This document shows, piece by piece, positions 12,522-23,547 of a stretch of 64,000 bases of DNA. The notes under the pieces are model-generated. The model did not search any database and was not told the origin of the DNA. It saw nothing but the letters and a program-made list of their open reading frames with translations. Origin of the DNA: Nageia nagi (Eukaryota > Pinophyta). The DNA lies in NCBI GenBank assembly GCA_050084985.1, contig JBITNC010000001.1:21762001-21826000 (forward strand), given 5' to 3'. The position numbers and the translations under genes were made by a program. The first letter of the stretch is position 1. Every line of letters starts with the position of its first letter.

Positions 12522-13390
12522 TATTTACAAGTAAAAATTTGAGCATGCAAATAAATGAGAAATAAAGGAAAACATTCACACACTAGAATGCACTCGTAAC
12601 TCGAGCTACGGATAGCAATTTATACACAGAATAATGAAAGATAACAACAAGTATTTTGACAAATTGATAAAACTCAAAATTTTCTTGATAAATTTAGGTT
12701 CACTGATAAGTATGTAACAAGTAAATGCGAAATATATGTATGATAAAATAGGCATAAAATGGCACCGCCTATCAAGATTGAAATTATATACCCACTTCAC
12801 GGAGCATGTTCGAAGCGAAGTCGATGATGAAATCCTGGGATCCAATGTTGTCCACACCTGAAATCACAAAGCTAAAAAGTCACAGAAGAAGGCTGCAGGT
12901 AGTGTTCGTCGCACTGGATAGGAACGTCGACGGTCTGTATTCATCCACAGAGGAGCATCGATGGCCTTTGATAGGCTATGATCCATCTCCAATGAGTCTA
13001 TACCCCCACTAAAATCTTGAGATGATCGCAGTATGATTATTAGATAGGTCTCTCAATTCTTCAGAATGCTCGCAAGAAGGGGATACACAAAATCAGGCTT
13101 GACAGGTGGTGTCAAGATACACCTTACAATATGATTGCCATTATCAAGACCATACGCGGGATCATGCGTATCCTCGATTATGGACTTACTATTAGATCCC
13201 TTATTTATATAGGTAGTAGATAATATGATGCACTCCTTGAGTCAGCATGTACCTACATAAGCAAGAGAAACATAGTAAATAGTGATATATATTAATGAAA
13301 TCCAAGATAACATTAATAATTGATTATAAGTGCAAGAAACTATTTTATAATGTATTAACAAATACATAAATCAAATTTTATGTGTTAACA
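12522..13390 (-). repeat. Element B 3' LTR
   Basis: The pair to 20137-21005, exactly equal in length. On the minus strand it starts TGTTAACACATAAAATTTG and ends TTGTAAATA, the final CA having decayed to TA. A minus-strand TATA box (TATATAAATAA) lies at 13201-13211. Confidence 0.93.
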
Positions 13391-13404
13391 GATGCCCCAC
13401 TTTG
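13391..13404 (-). other. Element B polypurine tract
   Basis: On the minus strand, AAAGTGGGGCATC lies directly before the 3' LTR, the typical gypsy plus-strand primer. Confidence 0.75.
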
Positions 13405-13816
13405 AATGATAAAGTGCAAATCACTAGGTGCATTAAGATTTTTCATTCAAAGTATACTCAGGATGCCATAGCCAATCAAATATTGATAAGCATTGATAAG
13501 CATAATACCAACACTAATCAATCTAATTTTGATACTGAACTATGATAAACTTGAGAAAGCTAAACAACATAATGACAAGAGATATGGGTTAAGAAACCCC
13601 CTTATGTGATATTCGCCATGTTGCCCCTAGTTGATATTGCTAGGCTCCAATGATATCTTACAAAAAGAAAAGACAGCTCTAGGGTCCATAGCCATCTACC
13701 AAGAGGTCATAGATGATAATTACCCGTATTTTTGACATTTTGGATATTATATATATATTTTTTGTGTGGAGTGCAACCATCTCCTATCATTGATGGTTTA
13801 GTCCGATGATTCTATG

Positions 13817-13998
13817 GGAGCTGGAATCCCTGCCAAGAGGCATGGTAATTGATATGGAGCTAATACTCCACCAAGGGGCATGCAATGTGGAGCTAAAACT
13901 CCATCAAGAGGCATATGATAAACTACTGATAATCTGATAAATCTAACAAGATTGATAAATCTGACCAATCTGGGAGCTGGAACTCTGCCAAGAGGCAT
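13817..13998 (-). repeat. Element B 3'-region interspersed array
   Basis: Four copies of a roughly 26-bp unit, plus-strand form GGAGCTGGAACTCCACCAAG followed by AGGCAT, begin at about 13817, 13856, 13889 and 13973. The unit core (GGAGC...ACTCC) is partly self-complementary. It sits between integrase and the purine tract, where Tat-lineage elements often carry tandem repeats. Confidence 0.7.
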
Positions 13999-14195
13999 AA
14001 AGGATCTTCAAACTAGCTACTTCTGACTTAAAGATAGGATCGCGGGCGGCCTACTTCTCATGGATATGGAGCACAGGCACTCCTCTTCTAACCTCAAACT
14101 AACTCTTTGATTTGGCTCTGTGATATCTGCTTGCATGATCATTCCTTTAGTATACTTCATTACGACCCAGATGCATGCATCGACCCACAAGCCAC

Positions 14196-15345
14196 CTAGA
14201 TGTAATACTTCTTCAAATATCTAGCATTGATGGGATTCTTGAGAATCTCCCCATCCAATGTAGACAACCTGTAAGCACTTCTACCAAATACTTCTGTAAT
14301 AAGGTATGGTCCAACCCAATTTGGCTCAAACTTTCCCTTAAGCTCATCTCTGGCTGTAGTATTGGAAATATTCTCCCGCAAGACCATATCTCCAACCTCA
14401 AAATCCTTAGGGACCACTCTCTTGCCATATGATCTTTTAATCCTCTACTGATATGCTCTGAGGTGTTCTAATGTAGTGATTCTCTTTTCATCTAGTGCTT
14501 CAAGTTGATTCAATCTTGCCTCCAAATATTGTGGTTCCTTCATCACATCCTTGAGTGCAATCCTCAAAGATGGGATCTCAATCTCAAGAGGGATAACTGC
14601 CTCATCTCCAAACACAAGGGAGTATGGGTAGCACCTGTTGCTGTCCTTTCACTTGTCCTATATGCCCATAAAGCATAAGGTAATTGCTCATGCCAATCCT
14701 TCCCATTCTTCTTGATATTCTTGGCCAATATCCTTTTGATTATCTTATTTGTAGCTTTAGCCTGCCCATTACCTTAAGGGTAGTAAACTAAAGAAAATCT
14801 CTGCTCAATCCTCATTTTCTGGCAAAATTCTTTGATATCCTTACCTGTGAAGTTAGCCCCATTGTCCATAACCAACCTTTGTGGTATGCCAAACCTACAA
14901 ATGATGTATTCCTTGATGAACTTGATCACATGCTTATGTATAGCTATTTTTAAAGGGATAGCCTCAACCCATTTCGTATAATATTCTGTAGCAACTAAGA
15001 TAAACTTGTGCCCCTCACTAGATGGTGGGTTAATAACACCCATGAAATCCATAGCCCACATAGAGAAAGGCCATGGCGATGTAACATAGTTCAATTCTTG
15101 AGTTGGTGTAAGCTCAAGATGTGCATGCCTTTGACATTGCTCACATTTCTTGACATGCTCAAAATAGTCATGCTCCATGGTAGGCCACCAATAACCCATC
15201 CTGATTAGCTTGCCAAAAATTGATCTCCCATTAAAATGCCCCCCACATGTCCCCCCATGGGCATGCTCTAATACTGTCGTAATTTCCTCAATAAGAAGGC
15301 ACCTTAAAAGAATACCATTAAATGACCTTTTGTAAAGCACATCAC
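14196..15345 (-). pseudogene. Element B integrase
   Basis: Integrase inserts the cDNA into the host genome. An HHCC zinc region (HAHGG...GGHFNG...CEQC) occupies about 15300-15150. The core carries the first two acidic residues, in WAMDFMG and VMDNGANF. The third, normally Glu, reads Lys in QAKATNK near 14755, and a stop lies just before it. The C-terminal domain (14417-14196) is in another frame, recognisable by FEVGDMVL and WVGPYLI. It is inactive through the lost catalytic residue and frame breaks. Confidence 0.88.
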
Positions 15346-15391
15346 CGATGATAATGTACCTAGTTGCAAGCCTCTTTATTCTGATTTGCTC

Positions 15392-15960
15392 TCACTTATC
15401 CAGAGTAGTATCAATAAAATCATCCTTCAAATATCTATAGATATGTTGGTACCACGGACTCTCCTCATACCCAACTCTTTGGACCACACATATTGCACTT
15501 TCCTCGGTAGTGGATGAAGTTTCTAGGTTTCTAATAGTGAAGCTAGTTTCTTTGTCCTCAACTTCCAATGGTATAAGCAATGCTACACTTGCCATTGCAT
15601 CTGCTAGTCTATTGCTACTCCTTGGGACACTTTCCAATTGATATCCATTGAAATGTGTGAGTAACTTGATAATGTAATCCCTATAAGGAATAAGCTTTTC
15701 ATATTTGGTCTTGTAAACCTCGTTGACCTGCTTAACTATTAGCTGTGAATCTCCATAAATATGTATTTGTGAAATACCAATTTCTATAGCTACCTTCAAG
15801 CCCAATATAAGAGCTTCATATTCTGCCATATTGTTAGTGCATTCAAATGATAATTTGTAGGACATAGGAATGACATCGTTCTACAGGGATATTAACGTAG
15901 TTCCTACTTCTGATCCATGCATACACCTGGACCCATCAAAGTATAACTTCCAAGGTTTAG
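15392..15960 (-). pseudogene. Element B second (archaeal-type) RNase H
   Basis: This additional RNase H is the mark of Tat elements. Visible active-site segments in order are FDGSRCM (about 15935), MAEYEAL (about 15825), GDSQLI (about 15745) and SSNRLADAMA (about 15600). All key acidic positions are present. It is in frame with the integrase core but separated from it by a stop. Confidence 0.85.
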
Positions 15961-16129
15961 ATTCTCTTGGAAATGGAACATCGACGGTCCTATCATCATC
16001 ATAAATAGGCCACGGGCTGTCCTTCTCTACAACCTCTACCATATCTGTTAATGCACATTCATCTTTGAATTCTTCTCTAAGCTTTGTACTATCCCCTGTG
16101 GGGAATTCTGCAATAAAATCTACGATTGC

Positions 16130-16700
16130 CTATCCCTTAACTGATTTTTGCTTGACAAATCTGAGATCAAATTCTTGAAGTAACATGACCCATTTTGCTG
16201 CTCTTCCATCAAGGCAAGGCTTTGACATTAAGTACCTTAATGGATCTACCTGTGTAAACACATGTGTAGTGCTATTGATCATGTAATGTTGCAACCTTTC
16301 AGTAGCAAACACCACACATTGACATAACTTCTCAATAGGAGTGTATCTAGTCTCATAATCCTTCAATGTCCTACTGATAAAATAGATAGCCCTCTCTTTA
16401 CCATCTTCCTCCTTCTTAGCAAGCATTACTCCAAATGTATGCTCTATAGCTGAAACATAAAGCCAAAGGGGTTCTCCATGCCTATATGGAGCTAACACCA
16501 ACGGGTGTAACAAATATTCTTTTATCTTATCAAATGACTCTTGACATTTATCATCCCATTTAAACTCAACATCTTTCTTAAGTAAATGAGACATAGGAGC
16601 TATCTTGTCCATTAATTGACATATAAATCTTCTAATGGCCTGTATTTTACCTTGTAAACTCCTTAATTGCTTGAGATTTGTTGGAGGTGCCATTTCTGTG
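16130..16700 (-). pseudogene. Element B RNase H of pol
   Basis: Follows reverse transcriptase after a frame change near 16700. Seen are PPTNLKQLRSLQGKIQAIRR (the linker), FKWDDKCQESFDKIK, the ERAIYFISRTL strand, YTPIEKLC and VDPLRYLM. It would degrade the RNA template during cDNA synthesis. Confidence 0.87.
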
Positions 16701-17676
16701 ATGGCTTTATATTTTTGGGATCCACTTCCACACCTCTCCTTGAGACAATATGTCCCAAGAGTTTTCCTGATGACACACCAAATACACACTTCTGTGGCTT
16801 AACTCTTAACTTGTATTGTCTCATCCTCTCAAATGCTGCTTTCAAATCTTGAATATGATCTTCTTTGTTCTTGGATTTTATCAAAATGTCATCAACATAT
16901 ACCTCTACTATCTTATGAATGAAATCATGGAACATAGCTATCATGGCTCTTGGGTATGTAGCTCCTACATTATTGAGACCAAATGGCATTACCTTGTAGC
17001 AAAAGTTGCCCCAAGGTGTTCTAAAAGCTATTTTATGTTGATCACTCTCTTTGATTTTAATCTGATTATATCCCGAAAAGCCATCCATAAATGATAACAT
17101 CTCATATCCTGCTAAACTGTCAATGATCATATCTATGTTAGGCAATGGAAAATCATCTTTTGGACAAGCCTTGTTGAGATCCCTAAAAGTAGTACACACT
17201 CTGATTTCACCTGTAGGCTTCTTAACTGGAACTATATTAGCGATCCATTCTGAGTAGTCTATGGATCTTATGAATCCAACTTCTAGCAATTTCTCTATTT
17301 CTTTCTTCACGAGCAATGAAACCTGAAAAGGCATTTTTTGTGGCTTTTGTTTTACTGGCATTGCCCCTTTTTTGACCACCAGGTTATGAACCACAAAATT
17401 CTCATCTAACCCTGGCATATCTTTGTAAGACCATGCAAATAGCTCAGAATAATTATGAAAAGACTGAACTAATTCATTCTGCAATGGTGCCTCAAGAAGC
17501 TTACCCATTTTTAGTATTCGTGGTATCTCTTGAGAGCTAATATTAACTTCTTCAATTTCTTCATTCAACCAGGTAGCCTTAGCTTTTGATGGCAAAGGGA
17601 ATGGTAACTCTCCCAATCCCTCAATCTTGTCATCTCTGCATTCCCTGAAATAAGCATGTATATCTAGACAATGCAT
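16701..17676 (-). pseudogene. Element B reverse transcriptase
   Basis: Seen in order: the pre-RT text FAWSYKDMPGLD, FRDLNKACPKDDFPLPNID, SFMDGFSGYNQIKI, KVMPFGLNN and the catalytic YVDD (in VEVYVDDILIKS, about 16900). The domain is continuous over about 320 codons and is the best-preserved part of element B. It copies element RNA into cDNA. Confidence 0.93.
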
Positions 17677-18183
17677 TTGAATTCTCTTTTCATGCCTTAT
17701 TGGATATTTTGTTCTAGCGCCTAATACTTCTAAAAAGGCATCATCATTCTAAAATAGATCTATAGTGTGTATAGCATCTTCCTCATCAATCTCACAATCA
17801 ATTACATAACAATTGCTTACCCACTCATCAATCTACACTATTTTTGAAATTCTATCCTGACAAATGTGATCACCACCCTGATATAGAATTATACTTGACT
17901 AGTTTTTCTTCATTTCTTCTCGAGAAGAAGATCGTTGGCAGTCCCCTATCATTGAAAAGGAGCATGGGTGTTCTTCCTGACCTTACTGTTGTTCTTTGAA
18001 GTTTCTGTCTAAACTGATTTCATTGACGTTCATGATAACATATGAACCAATCCTGATATCCATCACATTGATTTTCTATAATGCTTTCCTGTAAATTCGA
18101 TCATTCTTGGTTAGAAGAGTTTCATCTTCCACATTACATGGAACAAATCTCTCTGGGAGGACAAAGTTACACTGCTTGGCCAT
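17677..18183 (-). other. Element B protease-RT spacer
   Basis: About 500 bases between protease and reverse transcriptase on the minus strand. Partial reading with several stops and no separate domain recognised; Tat elements usually have a poorly conserved linker here. Confidence 0.45.
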
Positions 18184-18678
18184 CTATTCATCTGCCTCAA
18201 CCTTATAGACATTCCCCTCAAAATAGAATTTAAAACACCTATGTAACGTTGATGCCACTCCATCCATATCATCTATCCAAGGTCTTCCAAGAATAAAGTT
18301 GAATGAAGGCTTTCCTTCCGTGATATAAAATAGAGTGTCAAGCACTTTATTACCAACCTTGATTGGTAATGTGATAATTCCTGCACATCTTCTAGGTATG
18401 TCATCAAATCCCTTGACTCTCATGGTAGTCTCTTCTCTTGGAGGTAGCACATCCGGATCAAATTGCTCCAACAGATGAGTGGTAGCAATATTTAGGGTTG
18501 CCCCACCATCTATCAATGACCTCTTAACTATTATTCCAAAGGCATCCACCTCAATGAACAAAGGTGGATGAAGCTTAGTGATGTCCTTACTAGGCTTCTC
18601 GCTAGGGTAAAATGTAATAACTTCCCCTTTACCCCAATCTCTACCTTTTCTGCAAAAGTAGCAATAGAAATATTTCAA
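18184..18678 (-). pseudogene. Element B aspartic protease
   Basis: Pepsin-like retroviral-type protease that would cut the polyprotein. The active-site stretch is LIDGGATLN, followed by the flap region and the C-terminal FILGRPWI. The frame differs from gag, so a shift lies between about 18700 and 18640. Confidence 0.88.
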
Positions 18679-18701
18679 TCTATCTGACTATTCCTAAAAA
18701 C

Positions 18702-20045
18702 CTAATTCATCATCTCCCTATGAGGTGCTGAAATTTGAAGTAACTCAAAAAGACTAACCTTAGCTTGTGTGCTCTTTAATTGCTCAATCAAATTGAAACC
18801 TCTAGGATCTTTTGGTAGCTCCTTCTCACAGGTAACTGGATCGACCATCTCTCTAGCTCTCCCTCTTGTGAGTGCCACACAAACATCTTCATGGAAAATC
18901 ACATTGACATGTTGCTCTTCCTCTGCATCTTCGACCTTTGCCGGACACACATAGAATCCATCTTCTATGAGCTTCTATATTCTATTCCTAAGACTTCCAC
19001 ACCCATTAGTAGCATGGCCCTTAGTCTGATGATACTCGCAATACCTATCTTCTTTATACCAAGCGGGTCTTTCTACTGTAGGATCTTCTTCATGCTTAGG
19101 TAAGGGTTGTAAAAACCCTTTCACCACAAGGTCTTTTAGGATATATCTTGGAGGTATGGGAAATTTCACAAATTTCCTCTCTTTTGGCCCACTTGTCTTC
19201 TTGGCCACATGGATAGTTTTCTCCTTCTTTGGTGATTACAATCTCTTATCCTTCGCTTTAGTCTTATCATCACTACCATACTTCACAAGCCCTAGCTTCA
19301 TAAGGACTTTCTCTTTCTCTAACAATTTATATGTCATATTTGAAAATGCAAGATGTGTATAATCGATGACATGTGATTGCAAGGGTAAGATAACAGCTTC
19401 TTTAAAAATATTATTTACCTCTTTTTCCATCAATCTAGTCTTCACTTGCTACCATGTCTTCTTAAACCTCACAACAAATTTGTCCAGTTTCTCATCACTG
19501 CCTTGCTTTATAGCGCATAGATCTGATACCATAACCTCCTGCTTGATGTTATGCTTGTATTGCTCAAGGAATAAACTACTAAATTCTCCAAATGATGTGA
19601 TGGACCCTTCAGGTAGGGCATAAAACCATTCTCGAGCCTCTCCCTCCAAGCTATGGGGAAAGAATTTGGCTTATAATTTTTGATCTGTATCAATTTTGAG
19701 TTCGCAATCATCCTTGAATCCTTGTAGATGTCTCCTCGGATCTCCTTCACCATTGAACTTGCAGAATTGTGGCTCTTTATAATTAGATGGTGGCATGTGC
19801 CTATGAATCTCATCGCATAGGGGACTACCAAATTCAAAAGAATCATTAGGCAGAGCTGATCCCCTTGCCAATCTATCGATTTGCCTTTGCATACCCTCTA
19901 TAGTAGCTTGAAAGTTACTATTGTCACCCTCAGCACTATTTCACGTTCCTTCGGATCCCTTTGGACCATCATGTCTGATTTCCCCCAATAATTCATCTAG
20001 ATCTCTTCTTAAAAGACTACGTAGGAATAATTTAAGCTGATCCAT
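18702..20045 (-). pseudogene. Element B gag
   Basis: Starts at the ATG at 20045 (MDQLKLFLRSLL) and stays in one frame to 18702, with about five in-frame stops. Retrotransposon-gag text is visible (FCKFNGEGDPRRHLQGFKDD, AREWFYALPEGSI). The CEYHQTKGHATNGC zinc-knuckle-like motif lies near 19020. It forms the particle core. Confidence 0.85.
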
Positions 20046-20118
20046 AACTGAAACACTCACAAAATAGATATTAGTCCTAACTAAAACCCTTAGGGTTTTA
20101 GTACAATGATGTGAACTT

Positions 20119-20134
20119 CACATCAGGTTCACCA
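20119..20134 (-). other. Element B primer-binding site
   Basis: On the minus strand, TGGTGAACCTGATGTG begins two bases inside the 5' LTR, the expected position and TGG start. I could not assign the tRNA. Confidence 0.65.
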
Positions 20135-20136
20135 GA

Positions 20137-21005
20137 TGTTTACAAGTAAAAATTCGAGCATGTAAATAAATGAGCAATAAAGGAAAACATTCACACACTC
20201 GAATGCACTCATAACTTGAGCTACAAATAGCAATTTATACACAGAATAATGAAAGATAACAACAAGTATTTTGATAAATTGATAAAACTCAAAATTTGCT
20301 TGATAAATTCAAGTTCACTGATAAGTATGTAACAAGTAAATGTGAAATATATGTATGATAAAATAGGTGTAAAATGGCACCACCTATCAAGATTGAAATT
20401 ATATACCCACTTCATAGAGCGCATTCAAAGTGAAGCTGATGATGAAATCTTGGGATCCAACATTATCCACACCTAAAATCATGAAGCTAAAAAGTCACAG
20501 AAGAAGGCCGTGAGCGGTGTTCGTCACACTGGATAGGAATGTTGATGGTCTGTATTCATCCATAGAGGAGCGTCGATGGCCTTCGATAGGCTATGATCCA
20601 TCTCCAACGAGTCTATACCCCCACTAAAATCTTGATATGATCATAGTATGATTATCAGATAGGTCTCTCAATTCTTCAGAATGCTCGCAAGAAGGGGATA
20701 CACAAAATCAGGCTTGACAGGTGGTGTCAAGATACACCTTACAATATGATTGCCATTATCAAGACCATACGTGGGATCATGTGTATCCTCGATTATGGAA
20801 TTACTATTAGATCCCTTATTTATATAGGTAGTAGATAATATGATGCACTCCTTGAGTCGGCATGTACCTACATAAGCAAGAGAAACATAGTAAATAGTGA
20901 TATATATTAATGAAATCCAAGATAACATTAATAACTGATTATAAGTGTAGCCAACTATTTTATAATGTATTAACAAATACATAAATCAAATTTTATGTGT
21001 TAACA
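20137..21005 (-). repeat. Element B 5' LTR
   Basis: 869 bp with perfect TG...CA ends. A minus-strand TATA box lies at 20816-20826. It drove the genomic RNA of element B. Confidence 0.93.
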
Positions 21006-21010
21006 CATAC
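21006..21010. repeat. Element B target-site duplication, right copy
   Basis: CATAC, identical to 12517-12521. Confidence 0.9.
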
Positions 21011-22684
21011 TTCTTGAAGATTTTTTCCCTTACAATCAATCATTGCCACTAATACCCTTCCAATATGGAAACCATTATCTTGGCCTTCATAGTGGTGTTT
21101 AGATATCTAGTATTCTTTGCAACAACAACAACAAACTCAGTAGTTCCTTGGAATTTTTCTAAGAAATGCATCATCCCTATTCAATCCTAAAAATAACATA
21201 GTACTCTTATGTCAAATAAGTCCCAATAAATTCTACCTATGATCCTTGTGCCTAAAGTCTTCCTCAATGTCCAATGAACTTGTTTGAAACCAAGTGAATG
21301 CTTGTAGTTCAGAATTTACCCTTGGCAATTTTGAATTAGACCTCTCAATGTGGATGAATTCTCTTAGAGAGTGAAGAGATGAAAAGATCCTCCAAAATTC
21401 CTAATGAACCTACCCTAGTTTTGAAATTGGCTTTTAGGACCCAATGAACTCCTTGAAGATGCCAAATAAGATCTCAAAATATTCTTTATACCTAGCGAAT
21501 TCCTCTAAACCTCCAATTGTGAAATTTGCTACTCAAAACTGTTGTGCTCACTTCTTACTCCAATGTCCACCTTTATAGTGTCTCAAAAATATTTAAAATT
21601 TTCTTTTCACATTTGTATCTTACTTTTTCCTCCAAATTTCAAAACACCTTGTTACTCTATTTAATTTTCTTTTGAAATAAAATAAAATAAAATTTCTCTT
21701 TTTCTCTTATTACTCCATATATGCAAATTTTAAATTAAAATTAAAATTGCAAGAGCTAAATTTTGAAATTTTTCAAATCTAAAAAAGTAGTGCCTCAAAT
21801 GTGAATTAAAAATGATCTAAATGCATGCTCTAATGAATATGGAGTTAAACTAGGGACTAGGGCCCCGCTTCTCTCCTTTCTCTCCTCAACATTGCACATT
21901 GGTGCAAAAACATCACATATCTAGATTCAAATGCCCAAAATCCATAATTTAGATGTGAAAAAGCTCCCACATTGTCCTCCAAGGGACCAATAAATGAGAT
22001 ATAATACTAAAATTATGTCTTCAATGATGCAATGAACTAGTTGATGACCTCAAAAATGCTTAAAATTTCCAAAAATTTCTCAGTGTCTCACTCTAGTAAC
22101 TTCAATTTTGAATTTAAATTTTCAAGACTTCAAGTACCACTATTACTTATTTTGATCCCTATTACCTATTAGAATGGTAAGAGTAATACACTCTGATACT
22201 AGGATAATACCACTATGATGCTAAATACTTATTGGTCTTACAAAGTCTTCCAATAGGACAATAACACTTAGCTTCTAATAACTTTTTCAAAATCTTCATC
22301 ACTTGAGAATCTCCTTTGTTAATTTATTAGCTAAGAGTTGATACCATTATGATATCATTATGATCCACAAGCTAAATGACCTTCTTGAGAGCTTCAAAAC
22401 CCTATAATGTGATCCAAATAGACCCATTAAACTATTCCAATGATAAGATCTAGTACCTAGATCCCAATGTTTACCTTCAAGATCACTAAAGTTGTAATTT
22501 TGATGTCATAAACTCCAATGCTACCTACTAGAAGGCCCATAATTGAAATTTGATGTTCAAAATCACAATATTTAAACTTTAAAATAGAAATGACCTCTTA
22601 TTTAATCTCTCAACTAGATCTGAATGTCAAAATGCTCTCTTGAAACTCTTATTCCAAAAGTTGGCAAAATAAAGGCTTTGATAC
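21011..22684. other. Unassigned AT-rich sequence between elements B and C
   Basis: No domain-bearing frame, LTR pair or RNA gene recognised. It is the right half of the sequence that element B split. Confidence 0.4.
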
Positions 22685-22891
22685 TGTAGACACCTAAAAA
22701 TGTCTCTTTTTAACTAGTAAACATTGAAATAATCATAACTATTTGAGACAATATAAAATAGGTTTAAAAACCATATTATTGGATAGATCTCATCAAGTAC
22801 ATGCAAAACGAGTGGTCACATGACCCTTTTTCAATAAAAATTGGCTATTTGGCAGTCACTTTAATATTGTTATAAGAACTGAAAACCAGTC

Positions 22892-22961
22892 GCTAGCGAC
22901 CCAAAACAATCACCAGCATTTTAGGATGATCATCGGGGTCCGCCTAGTAATTGCTGGTGAC
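22892..22961 (+). promoter_or_regulatory. Periodic CCRRYGAC-type array in the 5' LTR
   Basis: Nine-base units at 22892 (GCTAGCGAC), 22912 (ACCAGCATT), about 22932 (ATCGGGGTC) and 22953 (GCTGGTGAC) are spaced 20-21 nt. They lie about 150 bp upstream of the TATA box, as promoter elements would. Function is inferred from position only. Confidence 0.5.
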
Positions 22962-23110
22962 TCTGTAATAGCCGAACATAAACCAAAAATGATAAAAGAA
23001 GGTTGTAACATCTCATTCTTCCAAGATGATGTGGATAGAGGGGGTCAGTTACGACCTACGGTGGCTTTTCACTTCCCCTTACCAGCCTTGGAAAATCTCA
23101 CCCAAAAATC

Positions 23111-23118
23111 TATAAATA
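23111..23118 (+). promoter_or_regulatory. Element C 5' LTR TATA box
   Basis: TATAAATA, conserved in the 3' LTR at 39975-39982, in a well-conserved context. The likely start of genomic RNA is about 25-35 nt downstream. Confidence 0.7.
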
Positions 23119-23528
23119 CAAGCCAATACAAAGCAATAGGGACCCATTTTTTTTGGAGTAGGGTAATGCTGCCAAAATCTTGTGAGCTCATACCTTTTAT
23201 TGTTTTATGCTAGTTTTAATTTAATACCTGTCATACATAGATACTTTGATGTTATTGTCTTTTACATGTGTGTAGGATTTACAGGTTGTCCATATCAAGG
23301 AGAGAAGCAAGCAAATCAAAACAATGAAGATCTAATACCCTCATTTTGGCAAAAGGTATTTGTAAAATTCCCTTCCAAGGGTAAATTGTAGTTTGAGCTA
23401 AAAATCAATATCAATTTACAATTATAACATTTCTACCTATTTTACATAATTTGAAGTTCAGTGAAAATCTAAGAATAATTGTATTTTATGTTATTCTACA
23501 TTCTAGCTCTATTTTCATTGCAACATTC

Positions 23529-23547
23529 TGGCACTAGAAGGAGGGCC
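23529..23547 (+). other. Element C primer-binding site
   Basis: TGGCACTAGAAGGAGGGCC starts three bases past the 5' LTR, the right place and TGG start. tRNA not assigned. Confidence 0.6.

Larger units (their letters stand above)
12522..21005 (-). mobile_element. Element B: Ty3/gypsy Tat-lineage retrotransposon
   Basis: A structurally complete 8.5-kb element reading right to left. It has two 869-bp LTRs, a primer site at 20119-20134, gag, protease, reverse transcriptase, RNase H, a second archaeal-type RNase H, integrase, a tandem array and a purine tract. Perfect CATAC duplications flank it. The second RNase H between pol RNase H and integrase is diagnostic for the Tat lineage. In the first ~100 bases of the two LTRs I counted eight differences, mostly transitions, so the insertion is not recent. 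Several frame changes and stops make it non-coding today. Confidence 0.95.
22685..23525 (+). repeat. Element C 5' LTR
   Basis: Starts TGTAGACACC and ends TTGCAACA. It contains a four-unit 20-nt-period array (22892-22961) and a TATA box. Aligned by eye to the 3' LTR it shows many substitutions and about nine indels. Confidence 0.92.

Noticed and set aside
12606-12857. Open frames within the element B LTRs (also 20221-20424)
   Set aside because: The same frame appears in both LTRs because they are copies; no domain, and it lies in LTR sequence.
14175-14432. Plus-strand frame over element B integrase
   Set aside because: Shadow of the minus-strand integrase C-terminal domain.
21011-22684. Left half of element D
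   Set aside because: Element D lacks gag and protease on its left, so I looked for them beyond element C. This stretch shows no Tat coding sequence and the flanks of element C do not match.
22892-22961. CRISPR-like array
   Set aside because: The units are 9-base degenerate motifs in a eukaryotic LTR with no long identical repeats, unique spacers or cas genes.
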